From Lachnoclostridium sp. An169 (GTDB taxonomy: Bacteria > Bacillota > Clostridia > Lachnospirales > Lachnospiraceae): 64,000 nucleotides of DNA. Both the position numbers and the translations under genes were made by a program. Each line of letters opens with the position of its first letter. Within the stretch, counting starts at the first letter, position 1. The stretch lies in NCBI RefSeq assembly GCF_002160525.1, contig NZ_NFKT01000006.1, positions 1-64,000 on the forward strand, in the 5' to 3' direction. The notes beneath the pieces are model-generated. The model searched no databases. It saw only the letters and a list, made by a program, of their open reading frames with translations, and was not told the origin of the DNA. This document shows positions 26,498 to 35,230 of the stretch, in pieces.

Positions 26498-27814
26498 ATG
26501 GAACAGATGACGCTGTTTGATAATGCCAGCCAGAGGATGAGTCCCCTTGCGAGCCGGCTGAGGCCGGATTCCCTGGAAGATTTTGTAGGACAGGAACATC
26601 TGTTGGGAGAAGGGAAGATTCTCAGGCAGCTGATTGAGCGGGATCAGATCTCTTCCATGATTTTCTGGGGACCGCCGGGAGTGGGGAAGACCACGCTCGC
26701 CAGCATCATTGCGGGGAGGACGAAGTCAGAGTTTATCAATTTCAGCGCGGTGACAAGCGGGATCAAGGAGATCAAAGAAGTGATGAACCGGGCGGAACAG
26801 AGCCGGAGAGTGGGGCTTCGGACAGTTCTTTTCGTGGATGAGATCCACCGGTTTAACAAGGCGCAGCAGGACGCTTTTCTGCCTTATGTGGAGCGGGGGA
26901 GCATTATTCTGATCGGCGCCACGACGGAGAATCCGTCCTTTGAGATCAATGCCGCGCTTCTGTCAAGGTGCCGCGTGTTTGTCCTGAAGGCACTGGAAGA
27001 GAAAGACCTGGTACGGCTTCTTAATAATGCCCTGAAGAACCCTGCGGGATTCGGCGGACAGAACGTGCAGATCTCTCCGGACGCCATACGCGCCATTGCT
27101 GCATTTGCAAACGGGGATGCCAGAACTGCCCTGAATACGCTGGAGATGGCTGTGCTGAACGGTGAGATCAGCGCAGACGGGATCCGGGTGACGGAGGAAG
27201 GACTTTCCCAGTGTATCAGCCGGAAATCCCTGCTCTATGACAAGACCGGGGAGGAGCACTATAACCTGATCTCCGCTCTCCATAAATCCATGAGAAACAG
27301 CGATCCGGATGCGGCCATCTACTGGATGATGCGGATGCTCGAGGGCGGAGAGAACCCGCTGTACATTGCAAGACGTCTGATCCGCTTTGCCAGTGAGGAT
27401 GTGGGGATGGCGGACAGCAACGCCCTGCAGGTGGCGGTGGCCGCTTACCAGGCGTGCCACTTCCTGGGAATGCCGGAGTGCGACGTCCACTTGACCCATG
27501 CAGTGGTCTACCTGTCCATGGCGCCGAAATCCAATGCCCTGTACACGGCATGCGAGGCATGCAAAAAAGACGTGCGCACCATGCGTGCGGAGCCGGTACC
27601 CCTTCAGATCCGCAACGGCGTCACCGGCCTGATGAAGGAACTGGGATATGGAAAAGGGTATGAATATGCCCACGATACAGAGGAAAAGCTGACCCATATG
27701 CAGTGCATGCCGGACAGCTTAAAGGACAGGACATATTATCATCCAACCACCCAGGGAGAGGAAAAGAAGACGAAGGAGCGTCTGGAGGAGATCAGGCGGT
27801 TCCGGGAGTCGTAA
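26498..27814 (+). CDS. rarA: RarA/MgsA-type AAA+ replication-associated ATPase
   Basis: A 438-residue AAA+ protein that acts at stalled replication forks. It begins with MTLFDNASQRMSPLASRLRP, close to an SSB/clamp-binding style N-terminus. It carries FWGPPGVGKTTLA (Walker A), LFVDEIHRFNKAQQD (Walker B), sensor 1 GATTENPSFEIN with the arginine finger LLSRCRV, and the C-terminal tetramerisation domain (YYHPTTQGEEKK near the end). The ATG at 26498 lies seven bases after GGAGGTG; open frame upstream includes the promoter. Confidence 0.93.
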   Translation: MEQMTLFDNASQRMSPLASRLRPDSLEDFVGQEHLLGEGKILRQLIERDQISSMIFWGPPGVGKTTLASIIAGRTKSEFINFSAVTSGIKEIKEVMNRAEQSRRVGLRTVLFVDEIHRFNKAQQDAFLPYVERGSIILIGATTENPSFEINAALLSRCRVFVLKALEEKDLVRLLNNALKNPAGFGGQNVQISPDAIRAIAAFANGDARTALNTLEMAVLNGEISADGIRVTEEGLSQCISRKSLLYDKTGEEHYNLISALHKSMRNSDPDAAIYWMMRMLEGGENPLYIARRLIRFASEDVGMADSNALQVAVAAYQACHFLGMPECDVHLTHAVVYLSMAPKSNALYTACEACKKDVRTMRAEPVPLQIRNGVTGLMKELGYGKGYEYAHDTEEKLTHMQCMPDSLKDRTYYHPTTQGEEKKTKERLEEIRRFRES

Positions 27815-27862
27815 GGCAGCGGAGGAGGGGAAAATTACAGAATAAGAAAGAGGGGAGTCAAT

Positions 27863-29287
27863 ATGAGACTGACAGATATTATCAGCCTGGCGCAGCAGTA
27901 CCTTGTGCTGGGGCTTATCTTTGCGGCTGTTGTGGGAGCGGCAGCGGCAGTGGGCTATTTTCTTGTCTATAGGAAGCTGATGAAAGGGGAAAAAAGGGTG
28001 CGGCCGCTGCAGGTGCTGTGGGGAGCGACAGTGATCTGCTATCTGGTGGTGTTGTTCTGCGCCACACTGCTCGACCGGTACGATGGAAGCGGATGGTGGG
28101 CACAGAGGGGATTCCTGCCGCTGTTTTATTCCTACCGGGATGCGTGGAACAGCTTTTCGGAGTCCGCCTGGCGCAATATCGTGCTGAATATCCTGCTCTT
28201 TGTGCCCCTGGGATTCCTGCTTCCCCTGGGAATGAAGCGCTTCCGGCGTTTCTGGGTCACTTATCTGGCGGGGCTTCTGTGTACGGTGTTTATCGAGATG
28301 ATGCAGCTGATCCTGCAGAGAGGCGTGGCGGAGCTGGACGACATCTTCAACAATTTCCTGGGGACCATGATCGGCTACGGATGTTATGCCGTGGTGCGCA
28401 GCATCCGCAATGCCCTGGCAGGAAAAAAGGCGGATCCCCTGCGGCTGACAGCGCTCCAGATCCCGCTGATCGGGACGGGACTGATGTTCCTTGCCATTGC
28501 CGCGGTCTATCAGCACCAGGAACTGGGGAACCTTACATTGTCCTGGATTGTGCGGCAGGACATGGACGGCGTTGAAGTCCGTTCCTCCGCTTCATACAGT
28601 GATGAGGAAGGGGAGGCGCCGGTGTACCGGCTCCGGGTGCTCGCTCCGGAAGAATCCCGGGAGTTTGCAGAGCAGTTCTTTGCCGCCCACGGACAGACAC
28701 TCGATGAGAGCCGGATTGACCAGTATGAAAACACCGCCTTTTACTGGAGTGTGGAGGGAAATTCCCTGGCTGTGGACTATGCCGGGGAGACATGGAGCTA
28801 TACGGATATCAGTCTTGCCTATCCGGAAGAGGGCGGTCCGCAGCCCGAGAAAGGGGCGTCGGAGGTAGATGTGAGAGACGCGCTTGCACAGTGGGGGACA
28901 GACCTGCCCCGGGAGGCGGTCTTTGAGGAGCAGGAAGACGGTTGGTATTGCTTTACGGTTGACGGATATGCGGATGAGAACGGAATGATGGACGGGACGC
29001 TCAGCTGCCAGTATTACCAGAATGGGGGACTTGGGACAGTAAATAATCAGATCCTGGAATGCGAAAGCTATAAGGATTTCCCGGTGATCTCCCAGGCGGA
29101 AGCCTTTGAGATGATCCGGGAGGGGAAATTTACCGGATGGTTCGGGGAGATCAGCGAGCTGAACCTGGGAAGCGCTGTCCTGCGCTATGAGACAGATTCC
29201 AAAGGATTCCGCCAGCCGGTGTGGTTCTTCCCGCTGGAGGGGGAAGAAGAGGGAAGTGGAATCGCTGTTCCGGCGCTTGCCGGGTAA
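27863..29287 (+). CDS. VanZ-domain membrane protein with extracytoplasmic C-terminal domain
   Basis: A 474-residue protein. The N-terminal half (about 10-210) has around six membrane segments and the VanZ pattern NILLFVPLGFLLPLG and VFIEMMQLILQRGVAELDDIFNNFLGTMIGY. The C-terminal half (about 220-474) is soluble, acidic and aromatic-rich, with no motif I recognise, and probably faces outside. VanZ itself gives low-level teicoplanin resistance, but most VanZ-domain proteins have unknown function. The gene is 48 bases after rarA and may share its transcript; a hairpin follows. Confidence 0.8.
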   Translation: MRLTDIISLAQQYLVLGLIFAAVVGAAAAVGYFLVYRKLMKGEKRVRPLQVLWGATVICYLVVLFCATLLDRYDGSGWWAQRGFLPLFYSYRDAWNSFSESAWRNIVLNILLFVPLGFLLPLGMKRFRRFWVTYLAGLLCTVFIEMMQLILQRGVAELDDIFNNFLGTMIGYGCYAVVRSIRNALAGKKADPLRLTALQIPLIGTGLMFLAIAAVYQHQELGNLTLSWIVRQDMDGVEVRSSASYSDEEGEAPVYRLRVLAPEESREFAEQFFAAHGQTLDESRIDQYENTAFYWSVEGNSLAVDYAGETWSYTDISLAYPEEGGPQPEKGASEVDVRDALAQWGTDLPREAVFEEQEDGWYCFTVDGYADENGMMDGTLSCQYYQNGGLGTVNNQILECESYKDFPVISQAEAFEMIREGKFTGWFGEISELNLGSAVLRYETDSKGFRQPVWFFPLEGEEEGSGIAVPALAG

Positions 29288-29292
29288 ATGAA

Positions 29293-29319
29293 AGAGAGCC
29301 GCCGGATGGGCGGCTCTCT
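29293..29319. terminator. Hairpin between convergent VanZ and sstT genes
   Basis: Perfect 11-bp stem AGAGAGCCGCC (29293-29303) with GGCGGCTCTCT (29309-29319). The T-rich side is better on the - strand (TTCATTTA), so it mainly ends sstT, but it may act both ways. Confidence 0.7.
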
Positions 29320-29339
29320 GGTTTATGGGAGAAGTTGGG

Positions 29340-30566
29340 TTACTGCGCCTTGTCCGTGCGGGAGGTTTTCCTCCGCTGTGAGAACTCCGCCACCGCCGTA
29401 TACAGCACATCCGTGGAGGAGTTGATGGCGGTCTCGCAGGAGTCCTGGATCACTCCCACAATGAAGCCCACGCCTACCACCTGCATGGCAATATCATCGG
29501 AGATGCCGAACATACTGCAGGCAAGCGGCACAAGAAGAAGGGAACCGCCCGCCACTCCGGATGCCCCGCAGGCGCTGATGGCGGAGAGGATACACAGGAC
29601 AATGGCGGAGGGCAGGTCCACATGGATGCCCAGGGTGTGCACGGCCGCAAGGGTGAGGACAGAGATGGTCACAGCGGCCCCGCCCATATTGATGGTTGAA
29701 CCTAAGGGAATGGACACGGCGTATGTGTTGCGGTCAAGTCCGAGTTCTTCACACAGCCGCATGTTTACCGGAATATTTGCGGCGGAACTGCGGGTGAAAA
29801 ACGCGGTGATTCCGCTGTCCTTCAGACATTTGAGCACTAGCGGATAGGGATTCCTGCGGATGCCGATAAAGGTAATCAGCGGGTTGACCACAAACGCCAC
29901 GAATGCCATGCTTCCTACCAGAAGCAGAATGAGCTGTCCGTAACTGAGCAGGGAAGAGAGTCCCTGCTCGGCAATCGTTGTAAATACAAGACCGAGCACT
30001 CCCAGAGGAGCGCAGTTTATGATCCACCGCACGATCTGCGAAAAAGCGTCAGAGATATGTGCGATGGAATTTTTTGTGCCTTCCCCGGCCTTTCTCAGGG
30101 CGATGCCGAGAAGAACGGCCCAGGCGAGGATTCCGATGTAGTTGGCGTTTGCCAGGGCGTCAACCGGATTGGCGACCACACTCATGAGAAGGCTGTTTAA
30201 CACCTCGCCGATTCCGTCGGGCGGAGTGGCCTGAGCAGTGGTTTCGGTGAGCGTGATGGTGACCGGAAACAGAAAGCTTGCCACGACGGCAACACAGCCC
30301 GCAAGGAAGGTCCCCAGAAGATAGAGCACGATGATGCGTTTGATGTTGCTCTGCTGCCCCTCCCTCTGGTGGGCGAGTGCGCCCATGACCAGAAAGAGCA
30401 CCAGCAGCGGCGCGATGGCACGGAGCGCGCCCACAAACAGATCACCCAGAACAGAGATCACGGTAAACTGCGGGACCGCAAGCCCCAGTATAATTCCCAC
30501 GATCAGTCCGCAGATAATCCGTTTTACGAGACTGATCTCATTCCATTTTTTCAGAAGTTGTTTCAT
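29340..30566 (-). CDS. sstT: Serine/threonine:Na+ symporter
   Basis: A 408-residue dicarboxylate/amino acid:cation symporter family (DAACS) transporter, close to SstT, importing serine and threonine with sodium. It has [18 protein letters not shown] near the start, [13 protein letters not shown] and [15 protein letters not shown] (hairpin and unwound TM7 region), and [19 protein letters not shown] near the end. The chosen ATG (30566-30564) follows AAAGGA; the open frame runs 97 codons further upstream through repeat B, which is clearly non-coding. It is the only - strand gene besides rpsT. Confidence 0.93.
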   Translation of the reverse strand: MKQLLKKWNEISLVKRIICGLIVGIILGLAVPQFTVISVLGDLFVGALRAIAPLLVLFLVMGALAHQREGQQSNIKRIIVLYLLGTFLAGCVAVVASFLFPVTITLTETTAQATPPDGIGEVLNSLLMSVVANPVDALANANYIGILAWAVLLGIALRKAGEGTKNSIAHISDAFSQIVRWIINCAPLGVLGLVFTTIAEQGLSSLLSYGQLILLLVGSMAFVAFVVNPLITFIGIRRNPYPLVLKCLKDSGITAFFTRSSAANIPVNMRLCEELGLDRNTYAVSIPLGSTINMGGAAVTISVLTLAAVHTLGIHVDLPSAIVLCILSAISACGASGVAGGSLLLVPLACSMFGISDDIAMQVVGVGFIVGVIQDSCETAINSSTDVLYTAVAEFSQRRKTSRTDKAQ

Positions 30567-30604
30567 TCTAATCATCCTTTGTCTTAATTTTTTCGAACAG
30601 AAAC

Positions 30605-30613
30605 AGTATATCA
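30605..30613 (-). promoter_or_regulatory. Extended -10 promoter of sstT
   Basis: On the - strand TGA-TATACT, about 40 bases before the sstT start. No good -35 (TTTTCC at 17 bases). Repeat copy B lies some 40 bases upstream of it. Confidence 0.5.
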
Positions 30614-30652
30614 TGATTTCCGGAAGCGGAAAAGCCCTCTGCATTATTCGGC

Positions 30653-30856
30653 TGCAGTTACTTTTCATTTTCCGCCGGTTATCAGGCTGTGCAGCCCCAT
30701 ATTGCCGCGGCGACCACGCTTTCGCTCGGGAGTGTAACGCAGCGGTGCTAAGGCTGCAAAAGACGCAGCCTAAGAACCGGCGTTCCACTACGGGTCTTCG
30801 CAGCAATACAGGGCTGCACAGCCTGGAGAACAGCGGACGCATGAAAAGTAACTGCA
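30653..30856 (-). repeat. Structured palindromic repeat, copy B
   Basis: A 204-bp fold-back element. Outer arms of 16 bp (30653-30668 with 30841-30856) are perfect. An inner stem (30684-30697 with 30811-30824, AGGCTGTGCAGCCC) encloses sequence that, read on the - strand, matches copy A at 10389-10554: GAAGACCCGTAGTGGAACGC, the AGGCTGC/GCAGCCT hairpin and the GAAA-tetraloop hairpin. Several differences from copy A keep base pairing. It lies between divergent sstT and spoIIIAA. A 12-bp direct repeat TTTCCGCCGGTT occurs at 30669-30680 and 30878-30889. Confidence 0.85.
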
Positions 30857-30872
30857 TCCGGATTTTTTCCAG

Positions 30873-30900
30873 TCATATTTCCGCCGGTTCCTCATATATT
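30873..30900 (+). promoter_or_regulatory. Sigma-E-type promoter of the spoIIIA operon
   Basis: TCATATT (30873-30879) matches the sigma-E -35 KMATATW fully; after 13 bases CATATATT (30893-30900) matches CATACAMT at 6 of 8. The message would start about 13 bases before the spoIIIAA ATG, with its ribosome site at the very 5' end. spoIIIA is a sigma-E operon in Bacillus. Confidence 0.65.
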
Positions 30901-30919
30901 GTGTAAAGAGGTGGACAAG

Positions 30920-31858
30920 ATGGAGAGACAGAACAGAAAATCACAGATCCTCTCGATCCTTGCGAAAAGCGTGCGAAGGATCATCGAGGAGGATGTTCCG
31001 GATTTTGACAGGCTGCAGGAGATCCGTCTGAGGGCGGGACAGCCGATGCGGATCATGTACGGGAATGAAGAGAGGGTGCCGGGGAAAAGAGAAGGGGGGC
31101 ATATCGTTACGAAGGAGGAACTGAGGGAGACCATGGAGTACATCAGCCATTACTCCCTCTACGCATATGAAAATGAATTGAAACAGGGGTTTCTTACCAT
31201 AGAAGGAGGGCACAGAGTAGGAGTGGCAGGAAAAGTAATTATGGAAAAAGAACGGGTAAAGAATATTCAGTACATATCATCTGTAAATGTCAGGGTCTCC
31301 CATGAAGTGATCGGGTGCGCGGATGAACTCCTCCCTTATATCACAAAGAACAGGCAGGTATGCCATACGCTGATCATTTCGCCGCCCTGCTGCGGAAAGA
31401 CCACGCTGATCCGGGACCTGATCCGGCAGATATCGGACGGGAACCGCTATGTGAAAGGATGTTCCGTGGGAGTGGTGGACGAACGCTCGGAGCTTGGCGG
31501 CTGTTATCTCGGAATCGCCCAGAACCATCTGGGAACGAGGACGGATATTCTGGACTGCTGTCCCAAGGCGGAGGGGATGATCATGCTGATACGCTCCATG
31601 GCGCCCCAGGTGATCGCCGTGGATGAGATCGGCACAAGCGAGGATATCCATGCCATCGAGTATGCCATGCAGTGCGGATGCCGGCTGATCGCCAGCGTTC
31701 ACGGCCTGGATCTGGATGAGGCGAAGAACAAACCGGTTCTTGGGGAGCTGATCCGCAGAAGGATGTTTGAGCGCTATGTGGTGCTGGGAAACGGGGAGCG
31801 TCCCGGAGAGATCCGGGGAGTCTATGACGGGCGGGGGAGTGTGCTGTGCAGAAAGTGA
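30920..31858 (+). CDS. spoIIIAA: Stage III sporulation protein AA (ATPase)
   Basis: A 312-residue cytoplasmic ATPase of the type II/IV secretion-ATPase kind, energising the SpoIIIA-SpoIIQ channel between mother cell and forespore. Walker A is IISPPCCGKTTL, followed by VVDERSELGG (ASP-box region) and APQVIAVDEIGT (Walker B), with the conserved GHRVGVAGK upstream. The ATG at 30920 follows AGAGGTGG; a frame start at 30899 lies within the promoter. It is the first gene of eight in conserved order. Confidence 0.96.
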   Translation: MERQNRKSQILSILAKSVRRIIEEDVPDFDRLQEIRLRAGQPMRIMYGNEERVPGKREGGHIVTKEELRETMEYISHYSLYAYENELKQGFLTIEGGHRVGVAGKVIMEKERVKNIQYISSVNVRVSHEVIGCADELLPYITKNRQVCHTLIISPPCCGKTTLIRDLIRQISDGNRYVKGCSVGVVDERSELGGCYLGIAQNHLGTRTDILDCCPKAEGMIMLIRSMAPQVIAVDEIGTSEDIHAIEYAMQCGCRLIASVHGLDLDEAKNKPVLGELIRRRMFERYVVLGNGERPGEIRGVYDGRGSVLCRK

Positions 31859-32364
31859 TGGGAAGTATCCTGATTATTGCGGCTACATCGGGAGCAGGGT
31901 ATGTCTACGGGCAGGAACTGAAACAGTATCTCGAGAAACTGCTGTATCTGCGGTATGTCACGGGGCTGATCCGGGGGGAGATGGAGTACACCTGTGCGCC
32001 TCTTCCGGAGGTGTTCGCCGCGGTGGCAGCCAGAGTAAGGGAGCCTTACCGGACCTGGCTCAGAGAGACTGCGCGGGAGACCGGGGAGAGGTCGGAGGCG
32101 GGATTCTCCAGGATCTGGAACCGGTGCGTTGACCGCTATCTGGACATGCTGGGGCTGAAAACAGAACATTCCATCCTGCTCAAGGAACTGGGGACATTCC
32201 TGGGGCAGGTGGACGCTGAGACAGCGGACCGCTCCCTTCAGCTTTACATAAACCGTATGGACCTGGCGATTGAAAAGGTGCGGGAGAATCTTGCTTCCAG
32301 GAAACGGATCGGAAACTGCCTCGGTGTGATGGGCGGGATTTTTCTGGTTGTCGTCCTGATCTGA
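31846..32364 (+). CDS. spoIIIAB: Stage III sporulation protein AB
   Basis: A 172-residue membrane protein resembling type II secretion GspF, thought to link the ATPase to the channel. A hydrophobic N-terminus and a hydrophobic C-terminus (GVMGGIFLVVVLI) flank an alpha-helical cytoplasmic part. The family motif around GLIRGEMEY is present. The GTG at 31846, seven bases after GGGGGAG, overlaps the end of spoIIIAA by 13 bases; a later ATG (31858) is possible. Confidence 0.92.
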   Translation: MQKVMGSILIIAATSGAGYVYGQELKQYLEKLLYLRYVTGLIRGEMEYTCAPLPEVFAAVAARVREPYRTWLRETARETGERSEAGFSRIWNRCVDRYLDMLGLKTEHSILLKELGTFLGQVDAETADRSLQLYINRMDLAIEKVRENLASRKRIGNCLGVMGGIFLVVVLI

Positions 32365-32377
32365 CCGGGGAGGAATC

Positions 32378-32572
32378 ATGAGTATAAGTCTGATATTTCG
32401 AATTGCGGCAGTGGGCATCCTTGTGTCCATCTTAAGCCAGGTGCTCAAACACAGCGGAAGGGAGGAACAGGCATTCCTCACAAGCCTGGCAGGGCTGATC
32501 CTTGTGCTGTCCTGGGTGCTCCCCTATATCTATGATCTGTTTGTCTCCATCCGGCAGCTGTTCTCCCTCTAG
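32378..32572 (+). CDS. spoIIIAC: Stage III sporulation protein AC
   Basis: A 64-residue protein with two membrane helices, matching the usual SpoIIIAC size. The sequence ISLIFRIAAVGILVSILSQV followed by HSGREEQA is typical. It follows GGGGAGGAATC 14 bases after spoIIIAB. Confidence 0.93.
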   Translation: MSISLIFRIAAVGILVSILSQVLKHSGREEQAFLTSLAGLILVLSWVLPYIYDLFVSIRQLFSL

Positions 32573-32641
32573 CAGGGACATCCGGCAGGGAAAACGGGAC
32601 GGGGAAAGAAGCGGCAGACCGGACCGAGGGAGGTGAAGAAA

Positions 32642-33028
32642 ATGAGCATGATGCAGGTCGGTGCAGTGGGAGTGATTGCAGCGCTTCTGGCGGTGCAGCT
32701 CAAGGGAAGCAAAACGGAATACGGCATCTTTATCGGGACAGCAGCAGGGATTTTTCTGTTCTCATGTATCGTTGACCGCCTTGCCGTGCTGATCTCCGCA
32801 ATCGAGGAAATCCGCGCTTACATTGATCTGGATGCCGGCTATTTCTCTACCATGCTCAAGATGATCGGAATCACTTACATTGCCGAATTCTCCTCCGGAA
32901 TATGCAGGGACGCGGGATATCAGACCATAGCCGGGCAGATTGAGATCTTCTGCAGGCTGACGATTCTGGCGCTCGGGACTCCGGTGCTTCTGGCACTTCT
33001 GGAGACGATTGCGGGGTTCCTGTCATGA
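32642..33028 (+). CDS. spoIIIAD: Stage III sporulation protein AD
   Basis: A 128-residue protein with about four membrane helices, homologous to SpoIIIAC in part. It contains YIAEFSSGICRDAGYQTIA, the strongly conserved AD signature. The ATG at 32642 is eight bases after GGGAGG; a GTG at 32633 overlaps that ribosome site. The end overlaps the spoIIIAE start by four bases. Confidence 0.93.
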   Translation: MSMMQVGAVGVIAALLAVQLKGSKTEYGIFIGTAAGIFLFSCIVDRLAVLISAIEEIRAYIDLDAGYFSTMLKMIGITYIAEFSSGICRDAGYQTIAGQIEIFCRLTILALGTPVLLALLETIAGFLS

Positions 33029-34197
33029 TCCGCCGGGCGAAACAGATTATGCTGACCCTGCTCCTGGTTCTTATCATTTTTACAGCCGGGCTGAGAATTG
33101 TAAAAGCAGAAGAAGCGGCTGAAGAGGAGGCGGATGCAGTGCAGGAGAAGGTGCAGCAGGCACTTCTGGAGGAGTTTGACTTCGATCAGATCGAGGAGGG
33201 GTTAAGAGAGATGTTCCCGGGGGAGAAGCTCTCTTTTGGAGAGGTTGTATCTGCACTTGTCTCCGGAGATCTGCAGGAAGCAGGCAGTATGTTTCTGGGA
33301 TTCCTCTCCGATCAGGTGTCCTACGGGTTCCGGTACAACAGGCATAATCTGGTCTATATCCTCCTGGTTGCACTGGCGGCAGCGGTATTTACGAATTTTG
33401 CAGGGGCTTTTCAGAGCCGGCAGCTCTCGGACATCAGCTTTTACGTCCTTTATATGCTGCTGATCACCTTCTGCCTGACAGCGTTTCAGACTGCCGTTCA
33501 GGAAGTGGAGGAACAGATGGAATCTCTTGTGGGATTTATGCGGGTGCTGTGTCCCAGTTATTTCCTGGCGGTTGCCTTCGCGTCCGGCAGCACCACCTCG
33601 CTCTTTTTCTACAATGTGATTCTGTTCCTGATTTTTGTCGTTGAGGTGGTCATCGTCCGGTTCCTGATGCCGGCAGTCAACATCTATATTATGATTCAGG
33701 TGCTCGGCAATCTAACGGGAGAGGATTTTCTGTCGGAGTTTGCATCACTGGTAAAGAAAGTGGTGACATGGAGCTTGAAATCTCTTCTTGCCTGTGTGAT
33801 CGGCATCAATGTGGTGCAGTCCCTTCTGGCTCCCGCCATCGACGCCCTGAAGCGGAGCGCACTGACCCGGACTGCAGAGGCTCTTCCCTGGGTGGGAAAT
33901 GCCCTGGGAGGCGTGACGGAGGTCGTGCTCGGCACAGCAGTTCTGATCAAGAACGGGATTGGCATGGCGGGGGCGGTGATTGCAGTGGTGATCTGTGCGG
34001 TTCCCATCCTGCAGATGGCGATTCTGGCGCTGCTCTACAAACTGGCGGCAGCTCTGGTTCAGCCGGTCTCGGACAAACGGATCACCGGATGCATCAGCGG
34101 CGTGAGCGAGGGGTATGAGCTGCTGATGAGGCTGGTATTTTCCACAGGGCTGCTTTTTCTGCTGACCATCGCTGTGGTGGCGGCGTCCACAACATAG
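33025..34197 (+). CDS. spoIIIAE: Stage III sporulation protein AE
   Basis: A 390-residue polytopic membrane protein of the SpoIIIA channel. A signal-like N-terminus is followed by an acidic helical segment (about 29-80) and then 7-8 membrane helices. CPSYFLAVAFASGSTTS and the C-terminal SDKRITGCISGVSEGYELL are family hallmarks. The start overlaps spoIIIAD (ATGA), indicating coupling. Confidence 0.94.
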   Translation: MIRRAKQIMLTLLLVLIIFTAGLRIVKAEEAAEEEADAVQEKVQQALLEEFDFDQIEEGLREMFPGEKLSFGEVVSALVSGDLQEAGSMFLGFLSDQVSYGFRYNRHNLVYILLVALAAAVFTNFAGAFQSRQLSDISFYVLYMLLITFCLTAFQTAVQEVEEQMESLVGFMRVLCPSYFLAVAFASGSTTSLFFYNVILFLIFVVEVVIVRFLMPAVNIYIMIQVLGNLTGEDFLSEFASLVKKVVTWSLKSLLACVIGINVVQSLLAPAIDALKRSALTRTAEALPWVGNALGGVTEVVLGTAVLIKNGIGMAGAVIAVVICAVPILQMAILALLYKLAAALVQPVSDKRITGCISGVSEGYELLMRLVFSTGLLFLLTIAVVAASTT

Positions 34198-34208
34198 GAG
34201 GTGGGAAT

Positions 34209-34586
34209 ATGCTGGAAGCGTTATATGGCTGGATTCGCAGTATTTCGGTATACCTGGTTGTGACTGCGGCTGTGATGCACGCGGTGGCGGGGAAAGAGTA
34301 TGCCAGATATATCCGGTTCTTCTCGGGACTGGTCCTCATCCTGCTCCTTGCCTCCCCGCTGCTTCGCCTGACCGGGCTGTGGGAAGAGTTCGGAACATTG
34401 TACCGGAGCATGGAGTACAGGGAGCAGACAGAGAAGATCGGGCAGGCGGCCAGAATATACAGTGAGGCGGAGAGCAACGGACTGCTGCCGGACGAATACC
34501 GGACGGCTCCGGAGGAGGGGGAGGAGACGGAAAAGTCCGCCGGGGATGTGAGGATAGAAGTGGAGGAGATCCGCATTGGAGAATAG
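34209..34586 (+). CDS. spoIIIAF: Stage III sporulation protein AF
   Basis: A 125-residue protein with two N-terminal membrane helices (about 10-28 and 35-53), then a soluble Glu-rich domain, shorter than the roughly 200-residue Bacillus protein. The N-terminal pattern LYGWIRSISVYLVV and the KEYARYIRFFSGLVLILLL stretch identify it. It follows AGGAGGTGGGAAT. Confidence 0.88.
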   Translation: MLEALYGWIRSISVYLVVTAAVMHAVAGKEYARYIRFFSGLVLILLLASPLLRLTGLWEEFGTLYRSMEYREQTEKIGQAARIYSEAESNGLLPDEYRTAPEEGEETEKSAGDVRIEVEEIRIGE

Positions 34587-35214
34587 GGAGAGCAAAGGGA
34601 GCAGGTGGAAAGAATTCCTTTCCGGTCTGCGTACAGGAGAGAGACTTCCCGGGAAAAACCAGCTGCTTATTATTTTTCTCATCGGTGTTCTCCTTCTCGT
34701 CATCGTGTTTCCCATGCCGGAGAGCGGGAGCGCAGAACCGGGAGGGACAGGGAGCGGGGAGAACCGGGAAAAAGAGGCGCAGACGGGGACGCAGGCGGCT
34801 GTGTCAGGGGAAAGCTATGAAGCGTATCTGGAGGAAAAGACGGCGCGGATTCTGCAGGAGGTGGAAGGGGCCGGGGAGGTGACGGTGATGATCACCCTGA
34901 AATCCACCGGACAGAAGATCGTGGAAAAGGATCAGTCCAGTTCCAGCCAGACGACACAGGAGGCGGACTCCTCCGGCGGAACCAGGACTACGGAGGATAC
35001 TTCCTCAGAAAAATCAAGTGTCTATGAGCAGGGATCGGATGGTTCCCAGTCGCCTTATGTGAGCAAGGAGCTTACCCCTGAGATCGAGGGGGTTGTGGTG
35101 ATTGCAGACGGAGGAGACAACGCGGTTGTGGTACAGAACATAACCGGGGCGGTGCAGGCATTATTCGGTGTGGAAGCGCATAAGATTAAAATAATGAAAC
35201 GGGCTGATACATAG
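34576..35214 (+). CDS. spoIIIAG: Stage III sporulation protein AG
   Basis: A 212-residue single-pass protein (membrane helix about 29-46) with an extracytoplasmic ring-building domain that forms a large ring in the SpoIIIA-SpoIIQ complex. ILQEVEGAGEVTVMITL and EGVVVIADGGDNAVV are the RBM-fold parts. A Ser/Thr-rich insert (about 115-155) lies between them. The start is TTG at 34576, overlapping spoIIIAF, seven bases after GAGGAG. Confidence 0.93.
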   Translation: MENRESKGSRWKEFLSGLRTGERLPGKNQLLIIFLIGVLLLVIVFPMPESGSAEPGGTGSGENREKEAQTGTQAAVSGESYEAYLEEKTARILQEVEGAGEVTVMITLKSTGQKIVEKDQSSSSQTTQEADSSGGTRTTEDTSSEKSSVYEQGSDGSQSPYVSKELTPEIEGVVVIADGGDNAVVVQNITGAVQALFGVEAHKIKIMKRADT

Positions 35215-35230
35215 AAAAGGAGGATTTGAA

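Noticed and set aside
30567..30857. Upstream in-frame extension of sstT through repeat B
   Set aside because: The extension encodes palindrome-derived residues seen also opposite copy A; the family start MKQLLKKW has its own ribosome site.
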